A stretch of DNA of 64,000 nt from Lachnospiraceae bacterium. Its GTDB lineage: Bacteria > Bacillota_A > Clostridia > Lachnospirales > Lachnospiraceae. Shown one piece after another: positions 9,293 through 18,089 of the stretch. The stretch covers positions 3,513-67,512 of the forward strand of contig QXWX01000035.1 of the NCBI GenBank assembly GCA_009911175.1, in the 5' to 3' direction. The notes beneath the pieces were generated by a model, which saw nothing but the letters and a program-made list of their open reading frames with translations, was not told where the DNA came from and searched no databases. Both the position numbers and the translations under genes were made by a program. Positions within the stretch are counted from its first letter, which is position 1, and each line of letters begins with the position of its first letter.

Positions 9293-11590
9293 ATGGAAAG
9301 AAACAGGGAATTCAGGGAACTGGTACAAAAAGAGAAGGAAAAACTGGAAAATGAAGAAATCTTTGAGAGCGCATTTTACCGGCAGATGCTGCTGTGTGTG
9401 GCAGGGGAAATGACAGGCGGCACATTGAAGCGGGTGGAGCTTGTAAAAAAACCTGAGGAAATATGGGCCGGGGTGTGCGGCACAGACGGGGTACGTCTGA
9501 ACCTGAAGAATATGCTTACCGCAAGCTTCCCCACATTGCCGCTAAAAAGCGACAGTCTTTTCGGGATTCTCGGGCATGAATGCGGGCATTGGAATTTTTC
9601 GGATTTTGGCCTGCGTGGAAAATACCTGGAAGGACTGAGGAAAGGGGAATGGTACCGCATATCCCCAGAGCCGAAAACCAGAGAGGAAGAAGAGCATTTG
9701 AAGGAGATGGAGGGATATTTCAGGGAAAAACATGCCCCAGCGCTTACGCTGCTCCAGGAGACTGCATCTTTTGTCCAGAACATGCTGGAGGATGCCTATG
9801 TGGAGCGGAAGATGTGCAGGCGGTATCCCGGCAGCATCCGCAGGGGGATCCTGCAGAACCGGGTGCGCAGGGCAGAAAGGATCCCGAGCCTGAAAGTGCA
9901 GCTTGAAAGCGGGTACGATCATGCGGCAATTCTTTTGAACCTGATGACGCAGTATTCCCTACTGGGCACGGTCAATAACTGGGAAGGAGAGACCGGGGAG
10001 CTTTTAAGCCTTCTGGAAACCGTAAAGCCGGTGATAGATTTTGCTGCCGATGTGGAATCTGCAGAGATTCGGATGGCTGCGGTGAACCGGATCATGCTGG
10101 TGATTTGGAAGGTGCTTGCAGAAAAAATCCGGAAGATGGAGAAAAAGCAACAGGAACAGCCGTCAGATGGGAAGGAGAAACAGCAAAAACAGCAGGATGG
10201 GCCGTCGAATAGGAAAGAAAAGCGGCAGAAACAGCAGGATGGGCCGTCGGATGGGAAGGAAAAACAACAGGAGAAGCAGGAACGGCCATCGGGTAGTCAG
10301 GAAAAGCAGCAGGAACGCCAGGACAGGATGCCGGATAATCAGGAAAAGCAACAGGAACGTCAGGATGGACCATCGGGTAGTCAGGAAAAGCAGCAGGAAC
10401 GTCAGGACGAATCATCGGATGAAAAACAAAAGCAGCAGGAACAGCCGGACGAATCACCGGACGGATCGTCAGATGGGCAGGAAAACCAAAAAGTTCTGGA
10501 GGAGATGATGGAGGAATTTCAGGGTCAGCTCCCGGAATATCTGTTGGAAAAGGATTCAAAAGACGCAGCTGGAAAACCGCAGAATACCGTAAGTGAAAAA
10601 GCAGTGCCCTCCCAGATCGAGATAAGCCAGTTGGCGGAATGTGAATTTGAGGCCGGGGAACTGCTCATGGAGCATATTCAGGAGCTTGCCGAGGAAAATG
10701 CAAAAAAGGAGCTGGATAAAAGAATCTGTACAGGGCTTTTGAGGGAATTGTCGGAGACCGTATTCGACGGGGATCATCAGAAAGTAAAGAAAGTCCTCAT
10801 TAGAGAAACAGAAGTCCAGCCGGAGGCAATGGAACGGTACCAGTCTTATGAAAAGGAAGTCAAAAGCATCATGCGCAGGATGAAGCCAAGGCTTCTGCCG
10901 GTACTAAGCTGTCAGGGGAGCCAAATGGAACGGAAGCTGTTCTTCGGCTCCAGGATGGATTACCAGTCGCTTTATGATCCGGGCGGACGGATTTTCCAGA
11001 ACATGGACATTGTCCGGAAAGTGGATACAGCGGTGGCGCTGCTGATCGATCTGTCGGACTCCATGTATGGGGAGCGCATCCATCAGGCGAGGCTATGTGC
11101 CTTATGCCTGTATGAGTTCTGCAGGAGTGCGGATATCCCGGTTCTGATCTATGGGCATCATATCGACGGGAAGCACCGGCGCGTACAGGATGAAACAGTG
11201 TTTTTCCATTCGTTTGCGGAATTTGACGCAGACCGCGGCGACAGGTACCGGATCGCTTCCATGGAAACCGGAGGCTGCAACCGGGACGGGGCAGCACTCT
11301 GCTTTGTGGGAGAAAAGCTTGCAAAGCGCCCGGAGAAGATCCGGCTCCTGTTTGTAATTAGTGACGGCTTTCCCAACGCGACCCGTTATAATGGGAACAA
11401 GGCGGAAGAGGACATGCTGCGGATCAAGGAATCTCTGGAAAGGAAACGAATCACCGTCCTGACAGCGGCAATCGGCTCCGATAAAGAGCAGATTCAGCGG
11501 ATATATAAGGAAGGGTTCCTGGACATTTCAGATATCGGACAGCTCCCGTATATCCTGCCGAAGCAGGTATTGATGCGGATCAGGAGATAA
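9293..11590 (+). CDS. CobT-like VWA protein with N-terminal HExxH motif
   Basis: The product is 765 aa; ATG 9293 follows AAAGGAGGACT. The N-terminal part has HECGH (95-99) in a setting like the putative metallopeptidase region of some VWA proteins. Residues about 283-405 are a Gln/Lys/Asp-rich stretch of imperfect repeats of about 14 residues. The C-terminal VWA domain has a MIDAS motif D586-L-S588-D-S590, then GGCNRDG and FVISDG, as in the CobT/NorD group. VWA proteins of this group bind client proteins through a metal ion and work with a MoxR/CobS ATPase, here encoded just upstream. Whether the HExxH site is catalytic is unknown. Confidence 0.82.
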   Translation: MERNREFRELVQKEKEKLENEEIFESAFYRQMLLCVAGEMTGGTLKRVELVKKPEEIWAGVCGTDGVRLNLKNMLTASFPTLPLKSDSLFGILGHECGHWNFSDFGLRGKYLEGLRKGEWYRISPEPKTREEEEHLKEMEGYFREKHAPALTLLQETASFVQNMLEDAYVERKMCRRYPGSIRRGILQNRVRRAERIPSLKVQLESGYDHAAILLNLMTQYSLLGTVNNWEGETGELLSLLETVKPVIDFAADVESAEIRMAAVNRIMLVIWKVLAEKIRKMEKKQQEQPSDGKEKQQKQQDGPSNRKEKRQKQQDGPSDGKEKQQEKQERPSGSQEKQQERQDRMPDNQEKQQERQDGPSGSQEKQQERQDESSDEKQKQQEQPDESPDGSSDGQENQKVLEEMMEEFQGQLPEYLLEKDSKDAAGKPQNTVSEKAVPSQIEISQLAECEFEAGELLMEHIQELAEENAKKELDKRICTGLLRELSETVFDGDHQKVKKVLIRETEVQPEAMERYQSYEKEVKSIMRRMKPRLLPVLSCQGSQMERKLFFGSRMDYQSLYDPGGRIFQNMDIVRKVDTAVALLIDLSDSMYGERIHQARLCALCLYEFCRSADIPVLIYGHHIDGKHRRVQDETVFFHSFAEFDADRGDRYRIASMETGGCNRDGAALCFVGEKLAKRPEKIRLLFVISDGFPNATRYNGNKAEEDMLRIKESLERKRITVLTAAIGSDKEQIQRIYKEGFLDISDIGQLPYILPKQVLMRIRR
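10138..10480 (+). repeat. Imperfect tandem repeat of about 42 nt inside the VWA gene
   Basis: About eight units of roughly 42 nt encode variants of DGPSxxxEKQQxxQ. Several adjacent units are nearly identical at the DNA level, for example the CAGGAAAAGCAGCAGGAACG stretches at about 10298, 10340 and 10382. Such arrays tend to change in copy number. The repeat forms a flexible hydrophilic linker between the N-terminal part and the VWA domain. Confidence 0.75.
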
Positions 11591-11690
11591 CGGAGATATC
11601 AGGCACTTACGAACATTTTTTTGCGCAAAATCAGAACTTTCGTATTATGTATTTCTGGTTTATCCAGGTTAGGAAGAAAGGAAAGTATAT

Positions 11691-12131
11691 ATGGAAGAAT
11701 TAAAGGAGGATGTACCACACATGCCGCTGGATCTGGATCAGTGCTTTCCTGCCGGTTACGTGATCGGCCTTGGAGGAAGCATGTATTACCAGGAACACCG
11801 GGATGGCAGGATTCTGTGCTGCGGACCGGCAGGGGCAAAGCGGTTCCGGAGAAAGGAGGATGCAGAGCAGTTTGTCCGGCGGCATCTGGGATACGCAGGG
11901 ATGGAAGCTTCCCTCTGTGAGGTGTGCTGGGTACTGGTCTCGGTTGAAAGCGACCTGCTGGAGCCGGAACAGTATTGGGACGGCTGTGGTTTTTCATGTA
12001 ACCCGGAGAGCGCGGCTGTTTTTACCGGCTACCAGAAAGCTGCAGACTGTCAGAAACAATGCGGCCTGCAGGATGCCAGTATGATCGACCAGCGGATAGT
12101 TTGCAGGGGACCAATCCGGACGGCAGCCTGA
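11691..12131 (+). CDS. Hypothetical protein of the element
   Basis: The product is 146 aa; ATG 11691 follows GAAAGGAAAGTATAT. The sequence is rich in Cys, Tyr and Gly, with several cysteines scattered through the chain (CFPAGY, LCCGP, CEVCW, CGFSC) and no membrane segment. I recognise no family. It lies about 100 nt after the VWA gene and before a terminator-like hairpin, so it is probably co-transcribed with the AAA+/VWA pair. Confidence 0.65.
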   Translation: MEELKEDVPHMPLDLDQCFPAGYVIGLGGSMYYQEHRDGRILCCGPAGAKRFRRKEDAEQFVRRHLGYAGMEASLCEVCWVLVSVESDLLEPEQYWDGCGFSCNPESAAVFTGYQKAADCQKQCGLQDASMIDQRIVCRGPIRTAA

Positions 12132-12173
12132 CGGCTAGGATGTGGAAGAAAATTTGAAATCAAAGTAAAGGAA

Positions 12174-12208
12174 GGGGCCGTTTCTGGCTCCTTTTCCTTT
12201 GGAAAGGA
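12174..12208 (+). terminator. Terminator-like hairpin plus palindrome over the next ribosome site
   Basis: GGGGCC (12174-12179) pairs with GGCTCC (12186-12191) with one wobble and is followed by TTTT. It is directly followed by the palindrome TCCTTTGGAAAGGA (12195-12208), which contains most of the ribosome site for the gene at 12215 and could hide it. Each element is short, so the strength of termination is uncertain. Confidence 0.55.
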
Positions 12209-12214
12209 GAGCAG

Positions 12215-14374
12215 ATGCTGAGAAAATTTTATGAAACCGTTTTTGACGTGGAACTATACTGCCAGATGACAGATCTGATCTACCGCCTGTCGGAAAAAAA
12301 CAACAAAGAACAGTTATATAAGTGGATACAGCAGGCGGCTCTGTTCCTGGAAAAGCCGGAGCAGGAAATGGAGGAGGATTACGGGTTCCGTTATCCCGGG
12401 GAAGTGCTGGAACGCCTGGATGAAAAGGCGGAAGTGACAGAGAGGCAGCTTCGCGCGCTGGGGCTTGCCCTGGCGGAGACGAAAGAGCTGCAGGATGGCG
12501 GGATGTTCATTGGGAAACAAAAGCCTTCCTTCTGGAAACGGCTGAAACGCACGTTTGGGCAGTATGACCTGTACTGGCTGGGAATCCAGTATCTGTCCGG
12601 AGATGGGAAGCAAAAGGAATTGTATGGGAAGCTGCTGGATTTTCCGGCGCAGTCCGTGGAGGAGATGGTGTTTATCCTGTCGGTGCTTCCGGACGAACAT
12701 GCAGTATGGGAGGCTGTAAAGAGAAAACTGGATCGGCTTCTGGGAAAAGACAGGAGCTTTTCCGTGTACACCCATACGGAGATCTACGCATGGCTGTCCA
12801 TACATTTCCAGGCAAGGGTTTCCGGATATCGGAAAAAGGATATTGAGACGCTGAAATATGTGCTGCGTCTCCCATTTTCCTATGCAAAGGCCGGAAGCAC
12901 GGCACGGGAGAAACTCCTGGAGGCAGGATACAGCGCAGAGGAGGTCATGTTTCTTAGCATGTCACTTTTATACCAGATGGAGGCGCAGGAAGCATTGAAG
13001 AAAAATGGGCTGACAGCGGAGCGGATGGCGGTCGAGACCTGCATGCTGTTCCTGGGCGGGGACGGCAGGCTCCTTGACCAGGCAGGAGATTTATGCAGGC
13101 AGCTTCTGAAGGATTACCGAAGCTTTGATGTGCGCCTAAACGACACGTCTGGCATTTTTGACAGGCTTTATGAACTGCTAAAGGTAGAGAACATCCATAC
13201 CTACTGCCTTCTGCTGTCCTGCGATGGGCGGGAGGAACTGCACAGCGACTGGTTCCTGATTGACCTGACAGAGCCTAAGTGGCAGGGGCTGTACCCTCTG
13301 TTGGAACGGAAATGTTTTGATAAGTGGGTGTTCCAGACTTTAAAGCGGAAATCCTATAGAAAGGATGAGATAAAAGCATACCTTTCTGCTTATAAAAACC
13401 TGACAGGGGAGGAATTTTCCAAACACTTCTGGGATTCGGCAGGAACCGAGCTGCGCCGGATATTCCAGAGGCTGGCGGAACTGGATCTGGTTCATCCCCT
13501 ATCTCTGTTAGAAGAATATCTGGAAGAGGACAAAGGCGGCAATCGGGAGGCATGCCAAAAGTGGAGCTTCATGGCGGAACACCTGAAAGCCTATATGGAA
13601 GGATTAAAAACCCCGACGGCAGTGGAAATGCTGTTTCGGATGGAAAGAGCGTCCGGTATTTCCGGATATTCCCTGCTCCCCATGGAGGAGCTTTTGTGGA
13701 ACGGCCTTGGGATCCGGTTACAGTATGGGAGGATATCCTTTTCGGGGTTGGATTTTTCCCGGCCGTTTTTAAGCGTTGAAGAGCATCAGCGGATTTTTGG
13801 CATTACAGAGCGGTATCTCTTTCAAAGATATCCAGAGCAGTATATCCCGTTCCTGATCCAGGTACTTACGACGGAAGCCAATTTTTCCTGGTTTCCAAAG
13901 GCGGAGGCTCGCAGCGTATTTCTGCAGCTTTCCGGAATGGACAAAAGACTGCCAGAGATGGAGCGGCTCCGGGAGATTTACCTGACAGAGGAGGAACTGG
14001 AAGTTCTCAGAGCAAAGGAAAAAGAAAGGGAGGATCGCCGCCTGTGGCTGGAAGAGCGGGAGAAAATACGTGCGATAAGGAAAGAGTTTGACCTGCTGGT
14101 GGCGAAAACCAGAAATACGGAAACACAATTTAAAGAACTGCTGGATTATGTACAGAGATATTATACAGGAAGTAAATCCAGGAAAGAGATACGATACATT
14201 GTAAAGAGATACCTGTGCAGCCTGTTCCAAAGGAAGTCGGGGATGCTTATTGTGCAGAAAGAAGCGGAGGCCCTGTGCGAACTGGCCACAGTTCTGTTTG
14301 TGAAGGCAGAACTTGATTTTTCGGAACTAAAGTGGATTCTGAACCAGGTAGAATTTAAGAAGGAGGCGGCGTAA
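12215..14374 (+). CDS. Large helical protein of unknown function, partner candidate of the AAA+/VWA pair
   Basis: The product is 719 aa; ATG 12215 follows AAAGGAGAGCAG. It is soluble, Leu/Glu/Lys/Arg-rich and appears almost entirely alpha-helical, with a probable coiled coil at about residues 590-640 (LTEEELEVLRAKEKERED). I see no nucleotide-binding or catalytic motif and recognise no family. The start of the next gene is separated from its stop by one base, so the two are likely to be made together. Its context after the MoxR-like ATPase and the VWA protein suggests a structural or client-binding subunit; this is inference. Confidence 0.75.
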   Translation: MLRKFYETVFDVELYCQMTDLIYRLSEKNNKEQLYKWIQQAALFLEKPEQEMEEDYGFRYPGEVLERLDEKAEVTERQLRALGLALAETKELQDGGMFIGKQKPSFWKRLKRTFGQYDLYWLGIQYLSGDGKQKELYGKLLDFPAQSVEEMVFILSVLPDEHAVWEAVKRKLDRLLGKDRSFSVYTHTEIYAWLSIHFQARVSGYRKKDIETLKYVLRLPFSYAKAGSTAREKLLEAGYSAEEVMFLSMSLLYQMEAQEALKKNGLTAERMAVETCMLFLGGDGRLLDQAGDLCRQLLKDYRSFDVRLNDTSGIFDRLYELLKVENIHTYCLLLSCDGREELHSDWFLIDLTEPKWQGLYPLLERKCFDKWVFQTLKRKSYRKDEIKAYLSAYKNLTGEEFSKHFWDSAGTELRRIFQRLAELDLVHPLSLLEEYLEEDKGGNREACQKWSFMAEHLKAYMEGLKTPTAVEMLFRMERASGISGYSLLPMEELLWNGLGIRLQYGRISFSGLDFSRPFLSVEEHQRIFGITERYLFQRYPEQYIPFLIQVLTTEANFSWFPKAEARSVFLQLSGMDKRLPEMERLREIYLTEEELEVLRAKEKEREDRRLWLEEREKIRAIRKEFDLLVAKTRNTETQFKELLDYVQRYYTGSKSRKEIRYIVKRYLCSLFQRKSGMLIVQKEAEALCELATVLFVKAELDFSELKWILNQVEFKKEAA

Positions 14375-14375
14375 A

Positions 14376-16877
14376 ATGCAGCTATATGAAAATATCCAGA
14401 AACATCTGAACCTGCTGCAGGAGATGGGAAAAGCAGGGATGCCAGATACATTTATCAGGGAATACCAGGAAGAGGAACTTTTGGAGCTGAGCCGGAAAAT
14501 CTGCCGGATGGACGCAAAAGGAGTGATATCGGCCATGGATAAGCAGGCATTGGGATATCTGGTACATGACCAGGGCTTCCTGGCCTATCTGGTCCGGCTG
14601 CTTGAGGAAGGCGTCTGTGAGCCTGCACGGGCCGGAAGACTGCTTATTGATGCAAGGGACGATGCCTTATCGGAAGGGCATTCCTATGAGGAGATTGCTT
14701 CCGTCCTGTCAGACCGGAAGATAAAGACCAAAAAGAGTTATGTGTACCTGAAATATTTTTCCGCAGGCTCTCTGAATGAAGCGCAGAAGGAGTACCTGAT
14801 GTACGGGCTGGAGGCCCTGGATATCTGTACGGAACTTACGGCTGCAGATCTGGAAGAGGACGAACGCAGGCTTTTGATGGAACCGGCTGTTTCCAGTGCG
14901 TTTTTAAGCCGGCGGATCGCAGAACGCAGCTTTTGGAAGCGGCTGTTACAGCCATCTTACCGCGCACTTTTAAGAGATCTGTCTATCTATGCGGGTGCAG
15001 GGGTGCGCTTAGAAGAAATCCAGGCAGAGGAACTGTGGCAGCATACGGCGGAGATTCAGGCGGGATTGGATCAGGTTCTGCCAGTGATCCCGGCCCATGA
15101 GATCGGGAAGTTCCTTGCCCTTTGGTTGGATAATGAGGCGCTGGCCTATGACCTGGGCAGGCTGAAACGGCTGCTCCCGGCTGTTTCACGCAGTATGGCA
15201 AAGGAATCAACGGATGGGGAAAACAGTGGCGGGGAAAAAAGTTTTACCCAGAACCGGGTTTCCTACCTGAATTTCCTTTATGGAGACCAGCTGGACGGCG
15301 TGGACCTTGGGGAACTGTCTGAATCTCAGAAGTCCCTGCTGGTCTATGGAATCACACATAAAAAGAATCACTTCCTTGCCATGGTGCGAGAACATTTTGA
15401 AGATTTTACCGATCTGCGTCCTTACCATCTTTTGTTGGATGTGGATACCTATGTTCGTTACTTGAACGTCAATACGTTGAATCCGAAGAATCTGAAGGAA
15501 AGTGGGCGTCTGCTTGCACTGCCTGATAAGACGAAACAGTATCTTACAAGGGATCAGTATACATTTGAGGAATTGAAGCTGTTTGCAGAAATGAAAGTCA
15601 GGTATATACAGCTCTACCATCTGCTGTCCTGCCCAAAGAGCGACGACCGCTTGCGGGTGATCCGTGAGGCCGCAGGGAGGGAGTGCCTGCCGGAAAGGAT
15701 GGAAGAGGAATCGCTGGTCCGGCTCGGGAAGATGCTGAGTCAGAAGCCGCTCTCCAAATGGCTGTCAGAGGATATGGGGCATATAAAAAACATGTCTTAC
15801 CGGCAGGCAGCGCTCCTTCTGTCCGTCTGGGACCGGGCAGCACATTTTATCCCCGGGATCCAGACCGGGCATCAGGCCGATTTCCTGCTCCATAACCTGG
15901 AAGCATTAAAGGATCTCCCGGATTTCCAGTCTGTCACGGAGCAGATGCTGGAACTCGACCATACTTGGGTGAAGCTGAATGAGATGCTCAAGATCGGAGA
16001 AGAATTTCTCCGGAAAAACAGGGAAGGTGTGAAGCAGTTCCTATATGACGGAGGTTCGGAGATCTTTTACGCATTTTTATCTGGAATGGATGAGAACGAA
16101 TGGGAAAAGGCCCGGCGGCTCTGCGCTGCGGAGATTGCTGGGCGGTTCCGGGAACTGAAATATTATAAGAACGACCTGGAGCGTGAGATTGCCCTGCGCA
16201 CTTCGGAGAAAGTCCAGAAGCATTGGATGGAGAACATGGAAACCCAAAAGGGGGCTTTCCGGCTCTGGGAAGAGGACCGGCTCCTGCCGGTCATGCAGAT
16301 CGGGGAAGTCCTGGGGCACACCTGCCTTTCGTACCAAAGTGGCATTTATAAAAAGTGCCTGCTGTCCTGTTTTGACGCAAACAAGAAAGTGGTGTTTGTT
16401 TCTGTTGGAAGCCGGCTGGTATTCCGGGCCATGGTCCGTCTGACCAAAGGGGCATTTTCCCGGGTCCCCGGCGGCGGGCAGAGCCTGCAGTTCGCAGACC
16501 TCATACAGGAGGATATGGAGGACGGGGTGAGAAACCGACGGGAGTATCTGACCCTGTTCCTGGAACGGCCGTATTTTAAAGGGATCTCAGATGAGAAAGT
16601 GCAGGAAGCAGTAAAACTGACGGTAAGGATGCTTCGGAAAAAAGCGGAACAGATGGGGGCGGAACTGGTGCTCAGCGATTCCTATAAAGGCTTTGCGTTG
16701 GAGGAAATGCAGTTTATCCGGGCGAAATATTATATGTATATTTCTGCTTCCAAGAACGGGAAGCAGTATCTGGACAGCCTGGGAGGTATGGCTGGCGTAC
16801 AGAATGAAGGGAGCTACGAGGAAGGGTATTTTCTCCTGCGGGAAGCTTTTGTAAACCCGAAGGCAGGGGAAGCGTAA
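14376..16877 (+). CDS. Large protein of unknown function with C-terminal Cys/His motif region
   Basis: The product is 833 aa. ATG 14376 begins one base after the previous stop; the ribosome site AAGGAGG lies inside the previous gene. The first 600 residues look helical and repeat-like. The C-terminal part (about 635-820) is of mixed character, with LGHTCLSYQSGIYKKC, then CFDANKKVVFVSVG and FRAMVRLTKG. The Gly/His/Cys motif followed by beta-type strands loosely recalls the LHHC region at the C-terminus of the PcfJ-like protein encoded at 25328. That likeness is only visual. No known family was recognised. Confidence 0.75.
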   Translation: MQLYENIQKHLNLLQEMGKAGMPDTFIREYQEEELLELSRKICRMDAKGVISAMDKQALGYLVHDQGFLAYLVRLLEEGVCEPARAGRLLIDARDDALSEGHSYEEIASVLSDRKIKTKKSYVYLKYFSAGSLNEAQKEYLMYGLEALDICTELTAADLEEDERRLLMEPAVSSAFLSRRIAERSFWKRLLQPSYRALLRDLSIYAGAGVRLEEIQAEELWQHTAEIQAGLDQVLPVIPAHEIGKFLALWLDNEALAYDLGRLKRLLPAVSRSMAKESTDGENSGGEKSFTQNRVSYLNFLYGDQLDGVDLGELSESQKSLLVYGITHKKNHFLAMVREHFEDFTDLRPYHLLLDVDTYVRYLNVNTLNPKNLKESGRLLALPDKTKQYLTRDQYTFEELKLFAEMKVRYIQLYHLLSCPKSDDRLRVIREAAGRECLPERMEEESLVRLGKMLSQKPLSKWLSEDMGHIKNMSYRQAALLLSVWDRAAHFIPGIQTGHQADFLLHNLEALKDLPDFQSVTEQMLELDHTWVKLNEMLKIGEEFLRKNREGVKQFLYDGGSEIFYAFLSGMDENEWEKARRLCAAEIAGRFRELKYYKNDLEREIALRTSEKVQKHWMENMETQKGAFRLWEEDRLLPVMQIGEVLGHTCLSYQSGIYKKCLLSCFDANKKVVFVSVGSRLVFRAMVRLTKGAFSRVPGGGQSLQFADLIQEDMEDGVRNRREYLTLFLERPYFKGISDEKVQEAVKLTVRMLRKKAEQMGAELVLSDSYKGFALEEMQFIRAKYYMYISASKNGKQYLDSLGGMAGVQNEGSYEEGYFLLREAFVNPKAGEA

Positions 16878-16888
16878 AGGAGGATGCA

Positions 16889-17494
16889 ATGCCAAAATTT
16901 ATAAATATAGATTTACTGGAGAATCTGGAGAAGATCATGAGGATCAATACCAGAAGCTACCAGTCTGATTTTGAACGGGACAGGGAGACTCTCATGGATG
17001 CGGCTGCAAATGCCGATACCGTGCCGTTAAGGGACAGAATTTATCTTTGGATGTCCCGTTCCTGCGGAACCTGGTGTGTGAAAGAAAAGGATGTGTTTTT
17101 AGAGCCCACCTGTGCGCACACTATCTGGAGTTATTATGCCGATGAGACAAGCCAGAGGATTCGGGCTTACGCGGTGGAGGTGATGGGGATCGAAGATAAA
17201 AAAGCAGTAGGGAACCTGTATCCGCTGGATTACCGGAAGCATGTGGATTCCGTAAAGCATGCAGCCATTCCGGCAGACCGGATCAGGATGGTTTATGAAA
17301 AGGGAGAGCGTTTCGAAAATAGAAATAAGTCTCTCAGTAAGAAAGATGATGCCGTACTTGGCCGATACAGATATTCGGAGTATGTGCCAAATGACAGAGA
17401 AGCATGGGAAGCTGCGTTATATCAGGAGGAACGAAAGCGGGAAAAGATGCGGTGTGGGAAGATTGAGAGCCATATCAGGAAGCTTGCAGGATAG
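16889..17494 (+). CDS. Hypothetical protein ending the first operon
   Basis: The product is 201 aa; ATG 16889 follows AAAGGAGGATGCA, 11 nt after the previous stop. It is charged and soluble, with aromatic-rich patches (YLWMSRSCGTWCVKEKD, HTIWSYYADE). No family recognised. It is the last gene before a long gap and the oppositely oriented NACHT cargo gene, so it probably closes the ssb-to-VWA operon. Confidence 0.7.
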   Translation: MPKFINIDLLENLEKIMRINTRSYQSDFERDRETLMDAAANADTVPLRDRIYLWMSRSCGTWCVKEKDVFLEPTCAHTIWSYYADETSQRIRAYAVEVMGIEDKKAVGNLYPLDYRKHVDSVKHAAIPADRIRMVYEKGERFENRNKSLSKKDDAVLGRYRYSEYVPNDREAWEAALYQEERKREKMRCGKIESHIRKLAG

Positions 17495-17947
17495 GTTGTT
17501 GAGAGAATGAATAGCAGGGCATGGCAGCCGGAAATGGATGCTGTGCCCTGATGAAAGAACAGGCAATTCGGTATCTTGAAGCAATAGTAGAAAAGTTATA
17601 TGATGGAATTACCGAGGTACAGGTGATATCATAGGTGAAGCATAAATTGAAATGGAAGCAGGAATCTTTTTAAATGGAATATGCATATAATTTTGAGTCA
17701 TACCCTACAGGGTACGGTGATTTGATGAGACGATTGATGTGGCTTTGGTGATACAGCAAATGAATGAAGAAACAGTGCGGAAAGAATTTTACACTATTGA
17801 AAATCATTAAGAATCTTATGGAAAAAATGAAAAGAAGATACAGGAGTATTATCCAGAACCAGTTAAAAGAAGATTGGGAATACGGTCAAATGACACTCAA
17901 GGAGTATATTAATCCGTTTACGGGTGAGACGGTAAAATAAAAGAAAT
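17495..17947. other. Intergenic region with only minute reading frames
   Basis: About 450 bases with no convincing gene. Two very short frames are present on the plus strand: 17550-17633 (27 codons) and 17818-17940 (40 codons, starting MEKMKRRYRS and ending NPFTGETVK). The second is highly charged and could be the end of a decayed gene. A small palindrome TACCCTACAGGGTA is at 17701-17714. The base composition falls toward that of the AT-rich cargo island, so the island edge may lie here. Confidence 0.45.
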
Positions 17948-17971
17948 AAAAAAACCAGGGGGTTCCCCTGG
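17948..17971 (-). terminator. Intrinsic terminator of the NACHT gene
   Basis: Read on the minus strand, CCAGGGG and CCCCTGG (17971 to 17955) form a perfect 7-bp stem with a 3-nt loop, followed by seven T. It lies about 120 nt downstream of the NACHT stop codon. Confidence 0.85.
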
Positions 17972-18022
17972 GTAAATAATGTTGTGACTGGCGAACTTTT
18001 CAATGAGTCTTTAGGCTCCAGT

Positions 18023-18062
18023 GCCGGTAACAAGCCCTTATAGGGCATGAGCAGACACCGGC
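18023..18062 (-). ncRNA. Structured RNA candidate in the 3' region of the NACHT gene
   Basis: Nested stems are visible: outer GCCGGT (18023-18028) with ACCGGC (18057-18062), and inner GCCCT (18034-18038) with AGGGC (18042-18046). This 40-nt structure sits between the NACHT stop codon and its terminator, in a stretch far more GC-rich than the gene itself. It may be a 3' UTR structure, a small RNA, or the end of an IS200/IS605-like element. I could not match it to a known RNA family; the minus strand is chosen only because the terminator faces that way. Confidence 0.4.
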
Positions 18063-18089
18063 TACCCGATGGTTCTTTCTAATAGCTTT

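Noticed and set aside
10138..10480. CRISPR-like array
   Set aside because: Repeats are adjacent, coding and without unique spacers; no cas genes are present in the window.
10116..10508. Basic repetitive plus-strand frame (130 codons) and its antisense companions
   Set aside because: They overlap the Gln/Lys-rich repeats of the VWA gene in other frames; the repeats prevent stops in several frames.
7496..11590. Cobaltochelatase CobS/CobT
   Set aside because: No CobN-like large subunit or cobalamin genes nearby, and the Walker B and N-terminus differ from CobS.
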